Assembly (NCBI GenBank): GCA_002457295.1
Contig: NTKF01000002.1
Location: 10,280 to 74,279 of the forward strand
Origin: Flavobacteriales bacterium MED-G22
GTDB taxonomy: Bacteria > Bacteroidota > Bacteroidia > Flavobacteriales > Flavobacteriaceae
Direction of reading: 5' to 3'
DNA length: 64,000 nt
Shown here one piece after another: positions 48,301-55,824 of this stretch (the stretch's first letter is position 1; each line of letters opens with the position of its first letter). The position numbers were made by a program, and so were the translations under genes. The notes under the pieces were generated by a model. It was not told the origin of the DNA. It searched no databases and worked only from the letters and a program-made list of their open reading frames with translations.

Positions 48301-48640
48301 GTTTTTGATTCAAACCAGCAGCAGTTGATATGTCTTTAAATTGCATATTCCCCAGGTTGAGATAAAGTTTATCGGGGAGTTGATTGGCGGCAAAATAAAT
48401 GTCGTCTAGGCCATCATTATTGATGTCTCCTACACTCACTCCACCTCCATTGTAGTAATAGAGATATTCAATGATATTTAGTGAAGAGGTGTCTGTCAGT
48501 TTATTTTCGAAAGTTATCCCAGTTTTTTTTGAGGATAAAACTTCCATCTTGAAAGTAGTGTTTTGCAGAGGTTCAACAGGTGCATTGATACACCCAATAA
48601 TGGCAATACATAGAAGAATTATACTTTTTCTAGCTATCAT
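45386..48640 (-). CDS. VCBS/FG-GAP repeat lipoprotein with ASPIC/UnbV domain (VCBS-C)
   Basis: 1084 residues. The signal ends in lipobox IIGC (Cys17). The first repeat block (about 45-500) has Ca-binding-type loops such as GDINNDGLDDIYFA, DVNNDGYIDIYV and DYDQDGDLDLYLL. A central ASPIC/UnbV domain (about 513-575) has VRGFQSASSSKIHFAL and LKVLWPNGTEQW. A second repeat block (about 640-880) contains DIDKDGDLDLYVGSGG, and a C-terminal module follows. It lacks the YDASHG motif of the other two copies and is the most divergent. The start overlaps the VCBS-B stop by 4 bp. Probably a surface-exposed beta-propeller binding protein; ligand unknown. Confidence 0.9.
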   Translation of the reverse strand: MIARKSIILLCIAIIGCINAPVEPLQNTTFKMEVLSSKKTGITFENKLTDTSSLNIIEYLYYYNGGGVSVGDINNDGLDDIYFAANQLPDKLYLNLGNMQFKDISTAAGLNQKPSWSTGVSMQDVNNDGYIDIYVCKVGQFNELQSHNELYLNNGDLTFTEAASEVNLDFSGFSTQAAFLDYDQDGDLDLYLLNHNIHSVRSYGNTKARKIPNTLAGDRFYENKMNESGTFEEVTESSGIYSSALGYGLAVGISDFNMDGLPDIYVGNDFHENDYLYINNGNKTFTESIEFYTSHTSRFTMGIDIADMNNDGFLDFFTTDMLPFAAEILLKSGGEDTDQVIRIKERYGFRPQFARNHLQINNGDTTFSDLALQTKTFATDWSWGVLLADFDNDGWNDIFVPNGIVKRPNDLDYINYLSNTNYSQFEQTKKDKIRKKIINEMPTLEIPNLLIHNKGKLGFESIEKSAIGTPGYTTGAAYSDLDNDGDLDLILNNIDTPAQILENKKEGNQSFTFVLKPNENCPNVVGTKLFFYTNAYTTIKEHQTVRGFQSASSSKIHFALPPQGLLDSLKVLWPNGTEQWLKQFDDRLIVINPSVQKPSRFQEKVVNEQFELDLFPFKHIENNYYDEEKEQLVPERLSREGPAVLYADFNQDEIKDFFIGGASQQPAQILLGTKQGTFKNQFIPDFDRDRGFEDVTVASIDIDKDGDLDLYVGSGGNEVISPNPAYEDRIYVNDGKGIFKRAPISLPQTNTGCVAIADFDNDQNPDYFIGSRSITGAYGLTPKSFIVQNEAGRAMKMLDRKQWGMITDAQWIDLNQDDYLDLILVGDWMPITILINQEGKAFENQTAAYGLAATQGLWNTVLVEDFNKDGFLDIVAGNAGSNLKWDASLEKPIVLYLDDFDNNKQADPIIFYEYGKTTIPFASKDKLSSQLPGIKKRFTSYNDFAKVNSIETLVDRKPSNILQTKRLVELRSMIFLNQGGTSFEAKPLPNEAQKSSIEDFSFNATTGTLAFVGNNNNNVAELGPSLANAGGLFNFYDSTIQNFASYQRFPLPLGTIAKKIVQLDNDDFVVITNNDNSYLLKKKE

Positions 48641-51600
48641 TCTTGTGGTTTTAAAATAGCCACACTTTCGTTGGATCGAAAGACATAAATGGAATTATCA
48701 ACTATTTTGATATCTCTCACTTCTCCACGGACAAAAAAGTCTTGTGTGTTGTTTGTTATCATTAACTCTCCATCAATATTCTCTAAATAAATGCCATGGC
48801 TAGCATCATAGATACCGACTTCAGGTTTCACACGATATAAGTTACCACCCATAACAATATCAGCATCTCCGTCTGAATCAAAATCTCCATGAGCAATAGC
48901 ATAGATTGGACTGAGTTGTGCTTCAAGAGGTAAAGGTTTAGCCAAGAAATTGAAATTACCTTGGTTTATAAACAGAGTTGTTGCAAGTGTATTGACTTTG
49001 AGCACTTCCATTCCTTCTTGCTCTTGGGGTGTGAAAATTTGATTGAAATCCGCATTTTTAAATGTCTGATAATTAGGGAATTTCTTTTTGAGGCTTTTCA
49101 CTTGATCTATCAATGTATGTCTAAGGGCATAGGGCATATCACGTTTTTCCTTATTGGTAAAGGTTAAAATACCTTCAACAGATCCGTTTCGATCAAAATC
49201 GTTGAGATATAATTTAATCGGTTGAGAGGGAGTTGCTTTAAATCGAGAATTTAAACCATGGTTTCCAGCCAAAATATCTAGGTCACCGTCATTGTCAACA
49301 TCAAACAAATGTAAGGTATTCCACCACCCCTTGAAGGAGGATAGCGCATGGTTTTTTAGGGGAGAAAATTGACCGTTGTTATTTTCGAAAATTTCAATTC
49401 CCATAAATTCTCCTGTAACCATCAAATCTTCATCACCGTCTTGATCCAAATCATAAAAATGAGCATCTGTAAACATTCCAAACGATTGCAAGAAAGGAGC
49501 TCTTTTGATGGTTTCATTTTCAAAATTTCCAAATCCGTTATTCATTAATATATAACCAGATCCCGCTTGCCCATAATGTCCTGTAACAATTCGTTCTCCA
49601 ACAAAAAGATCCAGATTGCCATCATTATCAATATCGGCTGCTCTAACACAACCTGTGCTAATGGGTGCCTCAGAGGCAGGAAACTTTTGAGGAGACATTG
49701 AAAAGTTTCCTTTTCCATCATTGAAAAATAAACGATCATAGAGGTAATCGGAATAGGGGCTCATTTCAATACTTCCTGAAGCCAAATAGAGATCTAAATC
49801 TCCGTCTTGATCTGCGTCAAAAAGCAGGCTCTCTGTATGCTCTGCTCGAGCAATTTTATTTATGTCTTTTTGTAAAAGTGGAAGCATTCCTTCTTTTGAA
49901 TTCAGATATACTCTTGAGGGTTGATTTTTTGGTCCTGGTATTATTATATCTTCTCTACCGTCGCCATTGATGTCTCCTTGAGCTACCTCTGGTCCTTCAT
50001 TGCTGCACATATGATACATTAGGCGTTCTCTATGGAAATCGACAAAATTTGCTTCTTCATGAGTGTAGATTAGTGGAGTATCCTCTACAGGCACAAACAA
50101 ACTAGGGTTTTTAGTTGGAGTTTCTTTTTTCACTTTGACTACTCTCTGCTCATTTATAATGAACCGTTGGTTGGCTGCAATGTTTTTGAGAAGAGTTTGT
50201 TTGCCAAGAGGCCATTTAATTATTAAGTCAACTTGTGTGGCTTCCGCTAAACCGACATGAATGAGCGGGTCAACGCTTGATTGAAATCCTCTCGCAGGTT
50301 GCTGCTCAAAATAAAGAGTATCCTTAGAAGTGACTACTTTTATTTTAGTTCCTAAAGCAAAAGTATTTTTTCCTGAACCCTCTAATTGAATTTGGAGGTG
50401 ATTATGAGATTCTTTTTGTTGATTCTCATAAACAAAGGCTTCCATGTTTACGTTGTTAACGACAAGATCTAAATCTCCATCATTATCTAAATCTGTATAC
50501 ACAGATCCATTAGAGAAACTGGGGGTGTTTAGTCCTAGATTTTTTGCTGCTTCAAACTGAGTGTTTCCTTTATTTATGAAAGCTTGATTAGGTACTTTTT
50601 CCGAAGGGATAATATCAATCAATTTTTCAAAATTAACTTTGTTTTCCTCCATCAATGCGTTGACAACCTCTTCATTAGAGATATACTGCAGATAATCTTG
50701 ATCTGTAAGATCTTTATAAATACCATTAGATACAAAGAGGTCTTTTAGTCCGTCATTGTTCATGTCAAAAAATAGAGCTCCCCAACTCCAATCAGTAGCT
50801 TCTACTCCGGCAAAACGCCCCACTTCACTAAAAGTGCCATTGGCATTATTACGATGCAGCATATTGCGTGTAAATTGGTGATGGTAGCCATTTTTAACGT
50901 TGTATTGGTAGCGGTTCCAATCTTCAAAAGTGGTTACAGATTTGAGTCGCTGGTAGTCAACAGGAAGCATTTCTGTTACAAAAATATCATTGTCCCCATC
51001 ATTATCAATATCGGCCATGTCTGCCCCCATTGATGCTCCACTAATCGATTTGATTTGTTCGGTCAATACTTCTTTAAAACTGCCGTTTTGCTGATTGATA
51101 TAAAGGTAGTCACGCTCAAAAAAATCATTTGAAATAAAAATATCTTCCCAATCATCATTATTAACATCTCCTACAGTAACTCCAAGACCAAAACCAATAA
51201 CACTTCCATAGATTCCTGCTTGCTCACTAACATCTATAAATTTACCGTTTTCATTGCGCATTAATTTATCACCCCCTAGACGATCTCTTTTAGGGCGCTC
51301 ATTTCTCCTTAAATCAAAACTACCAATGGCCTGATAAGAGTTATTGAGTAAATAGACATCTAAATCACCATCTTTATCGTAATCAAAAAATACTGCATGA
51401 GTTGAAAAGCCTTTATCGTCCAAACCGTATACTGAAGCTTCTTCTGTAAAGGTTCCGTCTTGGTTATTAATAAATAATTCATTTTGTTTATTGTCTCCAG
51501 CAACATCTCCAGAATTGCAAACATATATATCTAACCATCCGTCAGCATTAATATCAACCATAGTTACACCTGTTGACCAAGCTTTTGTTCCTGCCACATG

Positions 51601-51930
51601 GGCATCATTTGTAACCCTTTGAAACTTAAAATCACCTTTATTTAGGTAGAGTTCATTGGGCTTCTGATTGGCTGTAAAATAAAGATCAACCAAACCATCA
51701 TTATTCACGTCGCCCACGGCGATTCCTCCCCCATTGTAAAAGTTACGATACTTATAAACATTAAAATCATCTGTATAGCTAAGCTCGTTAGAGAAAGTTA
51801 TACCTGTTTTAGAACTTGGATGAAGTTTAAATTGTGTTTCTTCTTTTGGAGTTCCACAACCCCAAAAAAAGAGCATTCCTATAAATATATTATAGAAAAA
51901 TATAAACTGCTTCGCCTTAATTGGATTCAT
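48637..51930 (-). CDS. VCBS/FG-GAP repeat lipoprotein with ASPIC/UnbV domain (VCBS-B)
   Basis: 1097 residues with a lipobox FWGC (Cys25). The order is the same as VCBS-A and VCBS-C: propeller-like repeats (GDVNNDGLVDLYFTAN, DINADGWLDIYVCN, DYDKDGDLDVYLLN), ASPIC/UnbV at about 513-590 (ARGFQSSVDPLIHVGL), further repeats (DADQDGDLDLYLASGS) and a C-terminal module with GNLYRVKPEVGIYDASHG near residue 1043. It is closest to VCBS-A. Its start overlaps the small lipoprotein gene by 14 bp, implying translational coupling. No T9SS sorting domain is present. Confidence 0.9.
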   Translation of the reverse strand: MNPIKAKQFIFFYNIFIGMLFFWGCGTPKEETQFKLHPSSKTGITFSNELSYTDDFNVYKYRNFYNGGGIAVGDVNNDGLVDLYFTANQKPNELYLNKGDFKFQRVTNDAHVAGTKAWSTGVTMVDINADGWLDIYVCNSGDVAGDNKQNELFINNQDGTFTEEASVYGLDDKGFSTHAVFFDYDKDGDLDVYLLNNSYQAIGSFDLRRNERPKRDRLGGDKLMRNENGKFIDVSEQAGIYGSVIGFGLGVTVGDVNNDDWEDIFISNDFFERDYLYINQQNGSFKEVLTEQIKSISGASMGADMADIDNDGDNDIFVTEMLPVDYQRLKSVTTFEDWNRYQYNVKNGYHHQFTRNMLHRNNANGTFSEVGRFAGVEATDWSWGALFFDMNNDGLKDLFVSNGIYKDLTDQDYLQYISNEEVVNALMEENKVNFEKLIDIIPSEKVPNQAFINKGNTQFEAAKNLGLNTPSFSNGSVYTDLDNDGDLDLVVNNVNMEAFVYENQQKESHNHLQIQLEGSGKNTFALGTKIKVVTSKDTLYFEQQPARGFQSSVDPLIHVGLAEATQVDLIIKWPLGKQTLLKNIAANQRFIINEQRVVKVKKETPTKNPSLFVPVEDTPLIYTHEEANFVDFHRERLMYHMCSNEGPEVAQGDINGDGREDIIIPGPKNQPSRVYLNSKEGMLPLLQKDINKIARAEHTESLLFDADQDGDLDLYLASGSIEMSPYSDYLYDRLFFNDGKGNFSMSPQKFPASEAPISTGCVRAADIDNDGNLDLFVGERIVTGHYGQAGSGYILMNNGFGNFENETIKRAPFLQSFGMFTDAHFYDLDQDGDEDLMVTGEFMGIEIFENNNGQFSPLKNHALSSFKGWWNTLHLFDVDNDGDLDILAGNHGLNSRFKATPSQPIKLYLNDFDRNGSVEGILTFTNKEKRDMPYALRHTLIDQVKSLKKKFPNYQTFKNADFNQIFTPQEQEGMEVLKVNTLATTLFINQGNFNFLAKPLPLEAQLSPIYAIAHGDFDSDGDADIVMGGNLYRVKPEVGIYDASHGIYLENIDGELMITNNTQDFFVRGEVRDIKIVDNSIYVFRSNESVAILKPQE

Positions 51931-52492
51931 CTAAATCATCAATTTTAACTATGATATCTTGTGTATTTTCTACATAAGCTCTAAACCGTCGGTCGCCATC
52001 AACTTTTACATAGATTGAAGGAATAGTATCATTTTTTAATTCATATTTAACAAATTCATTTCCACCATACCACCTTTGTATTGAATCAAGTACCCTGGGT
52101 AATAATTGTGATGCATGGTAGTCTTCATTCCAAGGAACCCAAAGCACATGAGAAAATATAACCTTCATATTATTGAGTTTTCTTTCTTTATTAAAACCAC
52201 CAGTATATTCCATAGCAAAGTCATTTTGTTTTTCAGGTGTTTTAGGATCTTGAAAAACATACTTCATAAAAGTATACGACCTTCCTTGTACAACTATTTT
52301 ATTGTGATTTAAATCCCAACTCTTTTCGTGGTAAGAATCTTTTGATTCCCCTAATCTATAATTAAAGAAAAGAGAATCTTCTTTTACATTTTTCTTTAAC
52401 TCGCGATCTACCATTTTTTCATACTCTGATTTACAACCTAAAATTGTCAGAGAGAAATGAAGTAATGATATTAAAACCCAAAATTGTTTCAT
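51917..52492 (-). CDS. Small lipoprotein of unknown function
   Basis: 191 residues. A lipoprotein signal ends LTILGC (Cys20), and the mature part is hydrophilic with many Lys/Asp and aromatic residues (SHVLWVPWNEDYHASQLLPRVLD). It ends DDLDESN. I recognise no family. It lies between VCBS-A (12 bp away) and VCBS-B (14-bp overlap), so it is very likely made together with them. Confidence 0.8.
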   Translation of the reverse strand: MKQFWVLISLLHFSLTILGCKSEYEKMVDRELKKNVKEDSLFFNYRLGESKDSYHEKSWDLNHNKIVVQGRSYTFMKYVFQDPKTPEKQNDFAMEYTGGFNKERKLNNMKVIFSHVLWVPWNEDYHASQLLPRVLDSIQRWYGGNEFVKYELKNDTIPSIYVKVDGDRRFRAYVENTQDIIVKIDDLDESN

Positions 52493-52504
52493 GCTAAATT
52501 AACT

Positions 52505-55500
52505 TTAAGGCTCTAGTTTTATTAGATTTAATGCACTATTGTTAAGACCTATTAGCAGTTTTTTTTGAGATTCCAAATTTACAACTTCCAATTGTCTTAT
52601 TTGACCTTTGACAGCTAAACTTTCAGGCTGTTCCCATTGCCATTTTGAGGATTCATTTTGATAGTCTAGTTGCCAACCATGAGAGGCATCATATTGACCA
52701 AATTGAGGTTTTACTAAAAACTGATTGCCTCCAAAAAAGAGGCTTCCCTTTCCCCTTTTTTCTGCTGCTAGATGATCTATTGCGAAGACTGGTGCATATT
52801 GTATTTCAAGAGGTAATTCAATTTTTTCAAACCCAGAATTCTTGCCCACAAAAAGTGTGGTTTCTAGTGTTTGTAGTTCTGTAACCTCACTGTCTGATAA
52901 TTGTGCTTCAGCAAATAGATCTGGCATTGAAGCCGCTGCATAATTTTCATATTTAAGAGCTCGCTTTTTTAAATAGGGTAATTGAGCAATTAGTTCATCC
53001 TTGTCAGCTATGGGGTAGTCTTTTCCATCATTTTGAAAAGTGATAATGGGTTCAAAACTACCGTTTTTATCAAAATCATTTAGAAATAATTTTGTTCCTG
53101 GGCTAAAGAAGGTATTAATCCCCATATTCCCAGCAATCAGATCTGGCCTCCCGTCAAAATTGAAATCTTCAACGAAGAGACTATTCCATAATCCCGTTGT
53201 TGACTCTAAACCATATTCTTTTGTGCGGTTCACAAAAGTGCCAGATTCATTTATCCAAATACTTATTGGCATCCACTCTCCAACAGCTACCAAATCTAAC
53301 CAGCCATCTTTATTAAAATCAACTGAAGAAAGATGAGTAATTAACCCAACTTTTTCAAATGAAGGCTGTTGGTTTAAAATAAAGTTTCCGAGTCCATCAT
53401 TGATCAAAAGATGTAGGTTTCCTTTTTTACCATAAACAGACAAATCAAATCGTTCTCCAATAATAATGTCTTTAAAACCATCTTTATTAAAATCACCTAT
53501 GGTGACCCCCCCAGTTGAAAAATGAGAATCAAATGGTAGAGATGAACTCTTCTTTAAAAAATGTTTCTCTCCAATATTTTCATAATACCGATCATCCAAA
53601 AGGGCAGAAAACCTTGAAAAGGCTCTCCCTCCACTCCCGACAAATAAATCCAAATCTCCGTCACCATCGCCATCAAAAAACTCAGCCACTACATCTTCTG
53701 AACCTTTGTCATTTTGAAAAGGATTTGTTATTTTTTGATAAGAACTGCCCTCAGACAATAACAAAGTGGCCGTTTGGTTTTTTGCCCCCCCCACAAAAAT
53801 ATCATCGATTCCATCTGCATTTAGGTCTGCCGTTGCAATTGCAGGGCCTTCATTGTGATACATTTGAGGGATGAGACGTTCACGATTAAAATCAATCCAA
53901 TTATTTTCCTGATGTACAAAGTCAAGTTTATCCGTAGGTTTAGTTTCTAAACTTGTTGGTTTTGGTAAAATTTTTCCTTTTTCAGGCTCCCAAAACAAGT
54001 GAGTTTGATTTGTAGTTAATTGGTCATAACAGCTAATTGCCCCGTTAGGCCATAACACCACCAAACTATCAATAGTTCTTATTTTCCCTACCCCAAAATG
54101 TAATCGGTTGGCAATGGAAGATTGAAATCCTCTTGATGGAAATTGTTCTCGCATTTGCTTTTTATTTGCTCCATAATAAATAATGGCCTTTGCCCCTACA
54201 GCAAAAGAATTTTTGCTTTTAGATTTTAGCCCTACACTAAAACTTCTTTGATTTAATGTATCGGTGGTATTTTCATATATAAAGCTATTCATGTTTACAT
54301 TATTAACTACCAAGTCTAAGTCACCGTCATTATCTAAATCACCATAGGCATTTCCGTTGCTGAAACTGGGTGTCCCTAGACCCCAACTGGCAGCTTTTTC
54401 CACAAAAATAAAATCACCTTTATTTTGAAAAGCACAATTGGGCACAGCCTTGGAAGGCATAATGTCAATAAGGTTTTTAATCGCATTTTCTTTGTCCTTT
54501 AATATATTTTGGACTTGTGCTTCGTTGGCCATGTAGGACAAATAGTCTCGATCTAAAAGATCTTTATAAATTCCGTTGGCCACGAATATATCATTATAAC
54601 TATCATTATCCATGTCAAAAATTAGTGACGCCCAACTCCATTCGGTAGCTGCTACTCCTGATAGTCTACTCAATTCTAAAAACCCTTCTTTTCCCATATT
54701 GCGTTGCATAGCATTTCTTGGAAATTGAGTTCCATACCCGTTTTTTACCATCAACGCATATTTATCCCAAGAATCAAACTTGGCTTTTGTTTTTTGTCTT
54801 TGAAGTGTTGCTGGAAGCATTTCAGTTACAAAAAGATCGGCCAACAGGTCATTGTTCACATCTGCAGCATCAGCCCCCATGGCGCCCATGGCGGTAGAAT
54901 GAAAATATTTTTCTAAAGATTCTTGAAATCCATTGCCCTTGTTTAGATAGAAATAATCTCTCTCAAAAAAATCATTTGAAATATAAAGATCAGGATAGCG
55001 GTCGTTATTAAAATCGCTTAAGGTGATTCCTAACCCAAACCCAATCGCACTTGTATAAATCCCCTTTTCTTGACTTACATCTACAAATCGGCCAGCTTGA
55101 TTTTCAAAAAACTTGTTTCCTTCTCCATTAGGGTCTGGTAGGTCCCGTTGGTCTTTGATTAAATCATAGCCCCCTACAGAGCGAAGTGAATTGTTCAATA
55201 CATAACAATCTAAATCTCCATCTAAATCTGCGTCAAAAAAAGCAGCATGAACGGAAAGACCCAAAACGTCTAGTCCATAGGTCTTAGATTCTTCTTTAAA
55301 AGTAAGATCACCTTGATTAATAAATAATTCATTGTGACGGTTATCCCCTCCAGGTTTTCCAGATTTACATACATATAAATCAAGCAATCCGTCACCATTT
55401 ATATCAGCAAAAGTTGCTCCTGTGGACCACACCCCAGCACAGGCCACACCCGCCTGTGAAGTAATATCTTGGAATTGCCAATTTCCTTTATTTAAAAATA

Positions 55501-55747
55501 ATTTATTATCGACAAGATTGCCTGTGAAATAAACATCTAACAAACCGTCATTGTTAATATCCCCTAGGGCCACCCCCGCCCCATTATAAAAGTTTCTATA
55601 CGTGTAGGGATTAAAATCTTGGGTATACTCTAGTTGATTGAGAAATTCAATTTGGGTATCGTATCGAAGCTTAAATAAATGCTTTGAAGTTTTTTGACAT
55701 GAAAAAAAAATAAATAATAACGAGAGAATAAAAACTATCTTTTTCAT
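52505..55747 (-). CDS. VCBS/FG-GAP repeat lipoprotein with ASPIC/UnbV domain (VCBS-A)
   Basis: 1080 residues from the ATG at 55747 (MKKIVFILSLLFIFFSC), which gives a clean lipobox at Cys17; an ATG at 55774 adds nine residues and spoils the signal. Repeats include GDINNDGLLDVYFTGN, DINGDGLLDLYVCKSG and DADLDGDLDCYVLNN. ASPIC/UnbV is at about 506-582 (SRGFQSSIANRLHFGVG, LVVLWPNGAISCY). A second block has FDGDGDGDLDLFVGSGG, and the C-terminal part has VKPQFGQYDASHG near residue 1020. It is the first gene after susCD, behind a strong hairpin. Confidence 0.9.
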   Translation of the reverse strand: MKKIVFILSLLFIFFSCQKTSKHLFKLRYDTQIEFLNQLEYTQDFNPYTYRNFYNGAGVALGDINNDGLLDVYFTGNLVDNKLFLNKGNWQFQDITSQAGVACAGVWSTGATFADINGDGLLDLYVCKSGKPGGDNRHNELFINQGDLTFKEESKTYGLDVLGLSVHAAFFDADLDGDLDCYVLNNSLRSVGGYDLIKDQRDLPDPNGEGNKFFENQAGRFVDVSQEKGIYTSAIGFGLGITLSDFNNDRYPDLYISNDFFERDYFYLNKGNGFQESLEKYFHSTAMGAMGADAADVNNDLLADLFVTEMLPATLQRQKTKAKFDSWDKYALMVKNGYGTQFPRNAMQRNMGKEGFLELSRLSGVAATEWSWASLIFDMDNDSYNDIFVANGIYKDLLDRDYLSYMANEAQVQNILKDKENAIKNLIDIMPSKAVPNCAFQNKGDFIFVEKAASWGLGTPSFSNGNAYGDLDNDGDLDLVVNNVNMNSFIYENTTDTLNQRSFSVGLKSKSKNSFAVGAKAIIYYGANKKQMREQFPSRGFQSSIANRLHFGVGKIRTIDSLVVLWPNGAISCYDQLTTNQTHLFWEPEKGKILPKPTSLETKPTDKLDFVHQENNWIDFNRERLIPQMYHNEGPAIATADLNADGIDDIFVGGAKNQTATLLLSEGSSYQKITNPFQNDKGSEDVVAEFFDGDGDGDLDLFVGSGGRAFSRFSALLDDRYYENIGEKHFLKKSSSLPFDSHFSTGGVTIGDFNKDGFKDIIIGERFDLSVYGKKGNLHLLINDGLGNFILNQQPSFEKVGLITHLSSVDFNKDGWLDLVAVGEWMPISIWINESGTFVNRTKEYGLESTTGLWNSLFVEDFNFDGRPDLIAGNMGINTFFSPGTKLFLNDFDKNGSFEPIITFQNDGKDYPIADKDELIAQLPYLKKRALKYENYAAASMPDLFAEAQLSDSEVTELQTLETTLFVGKNSGFEKIELPLEIQYAPVFAIDHLAAEKRGKGSLFFGGNQFLVKPQFGQYDASHGWQLDYQNESSKWQWEQPESLAVKGQIRQLEVVNLESQKKLLIGLNNSALNLIKLEP

Positions 55748-55759
55748 GCTTACGAAATT

Positions 55760-55794
55760 AAAAAAATGGGCCATTCTTATAAAGGATGGCCCAT
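55760..55794 (-). terminator. Hairpin between susD and VCBS-A (attenuating terminator)
   Basis: A 9-bp perfect stem (ATGGGCCAT 55766-55774, ATGGCCCAT 55786-55794) extended by a G-U and a C-G pair around a 7-base loop. An A run at 55759-55765 is a U tract on the minus strand. It lies in the 77-bp gap after the susD stop and before the VCBS-A start. Its form is a rho-independent terminator, so it may lower expression of the downstream genes or stabilise the susCD message. Confidence 0.8.
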
Positions 55795-55824
55795 CTTAAA
55801 TAGATACTTGATAAAAAAAACTAA

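Noticed and set aside
53515..53874. A 119-residue plus-strand open frame, and similar ones opposite the VCBS, SprA and tonB genes.
   Set aside because: They lie wholly inside strong minus-strand genes, have skewed compositions and show no motifs. They are antisense shadows.
45386..55747. Repeated DxDxDG-coding stretches could look like DNA repeats or a CRISPR-like array.
   Set aside because: They are codon-level echoes of VCBS/FG-GAP calcium loops in long open frames. Spacing is irregular, and there are no constant repeat and spacer units.
45386..55747. VCBS proteins as type IX secretion cargo, given sprA in the window.
   Set aside because: Each has a lipobox and none ends in a recognisable T9SS C-terminal sorting domain, so surface lipoprotein export is more likely.
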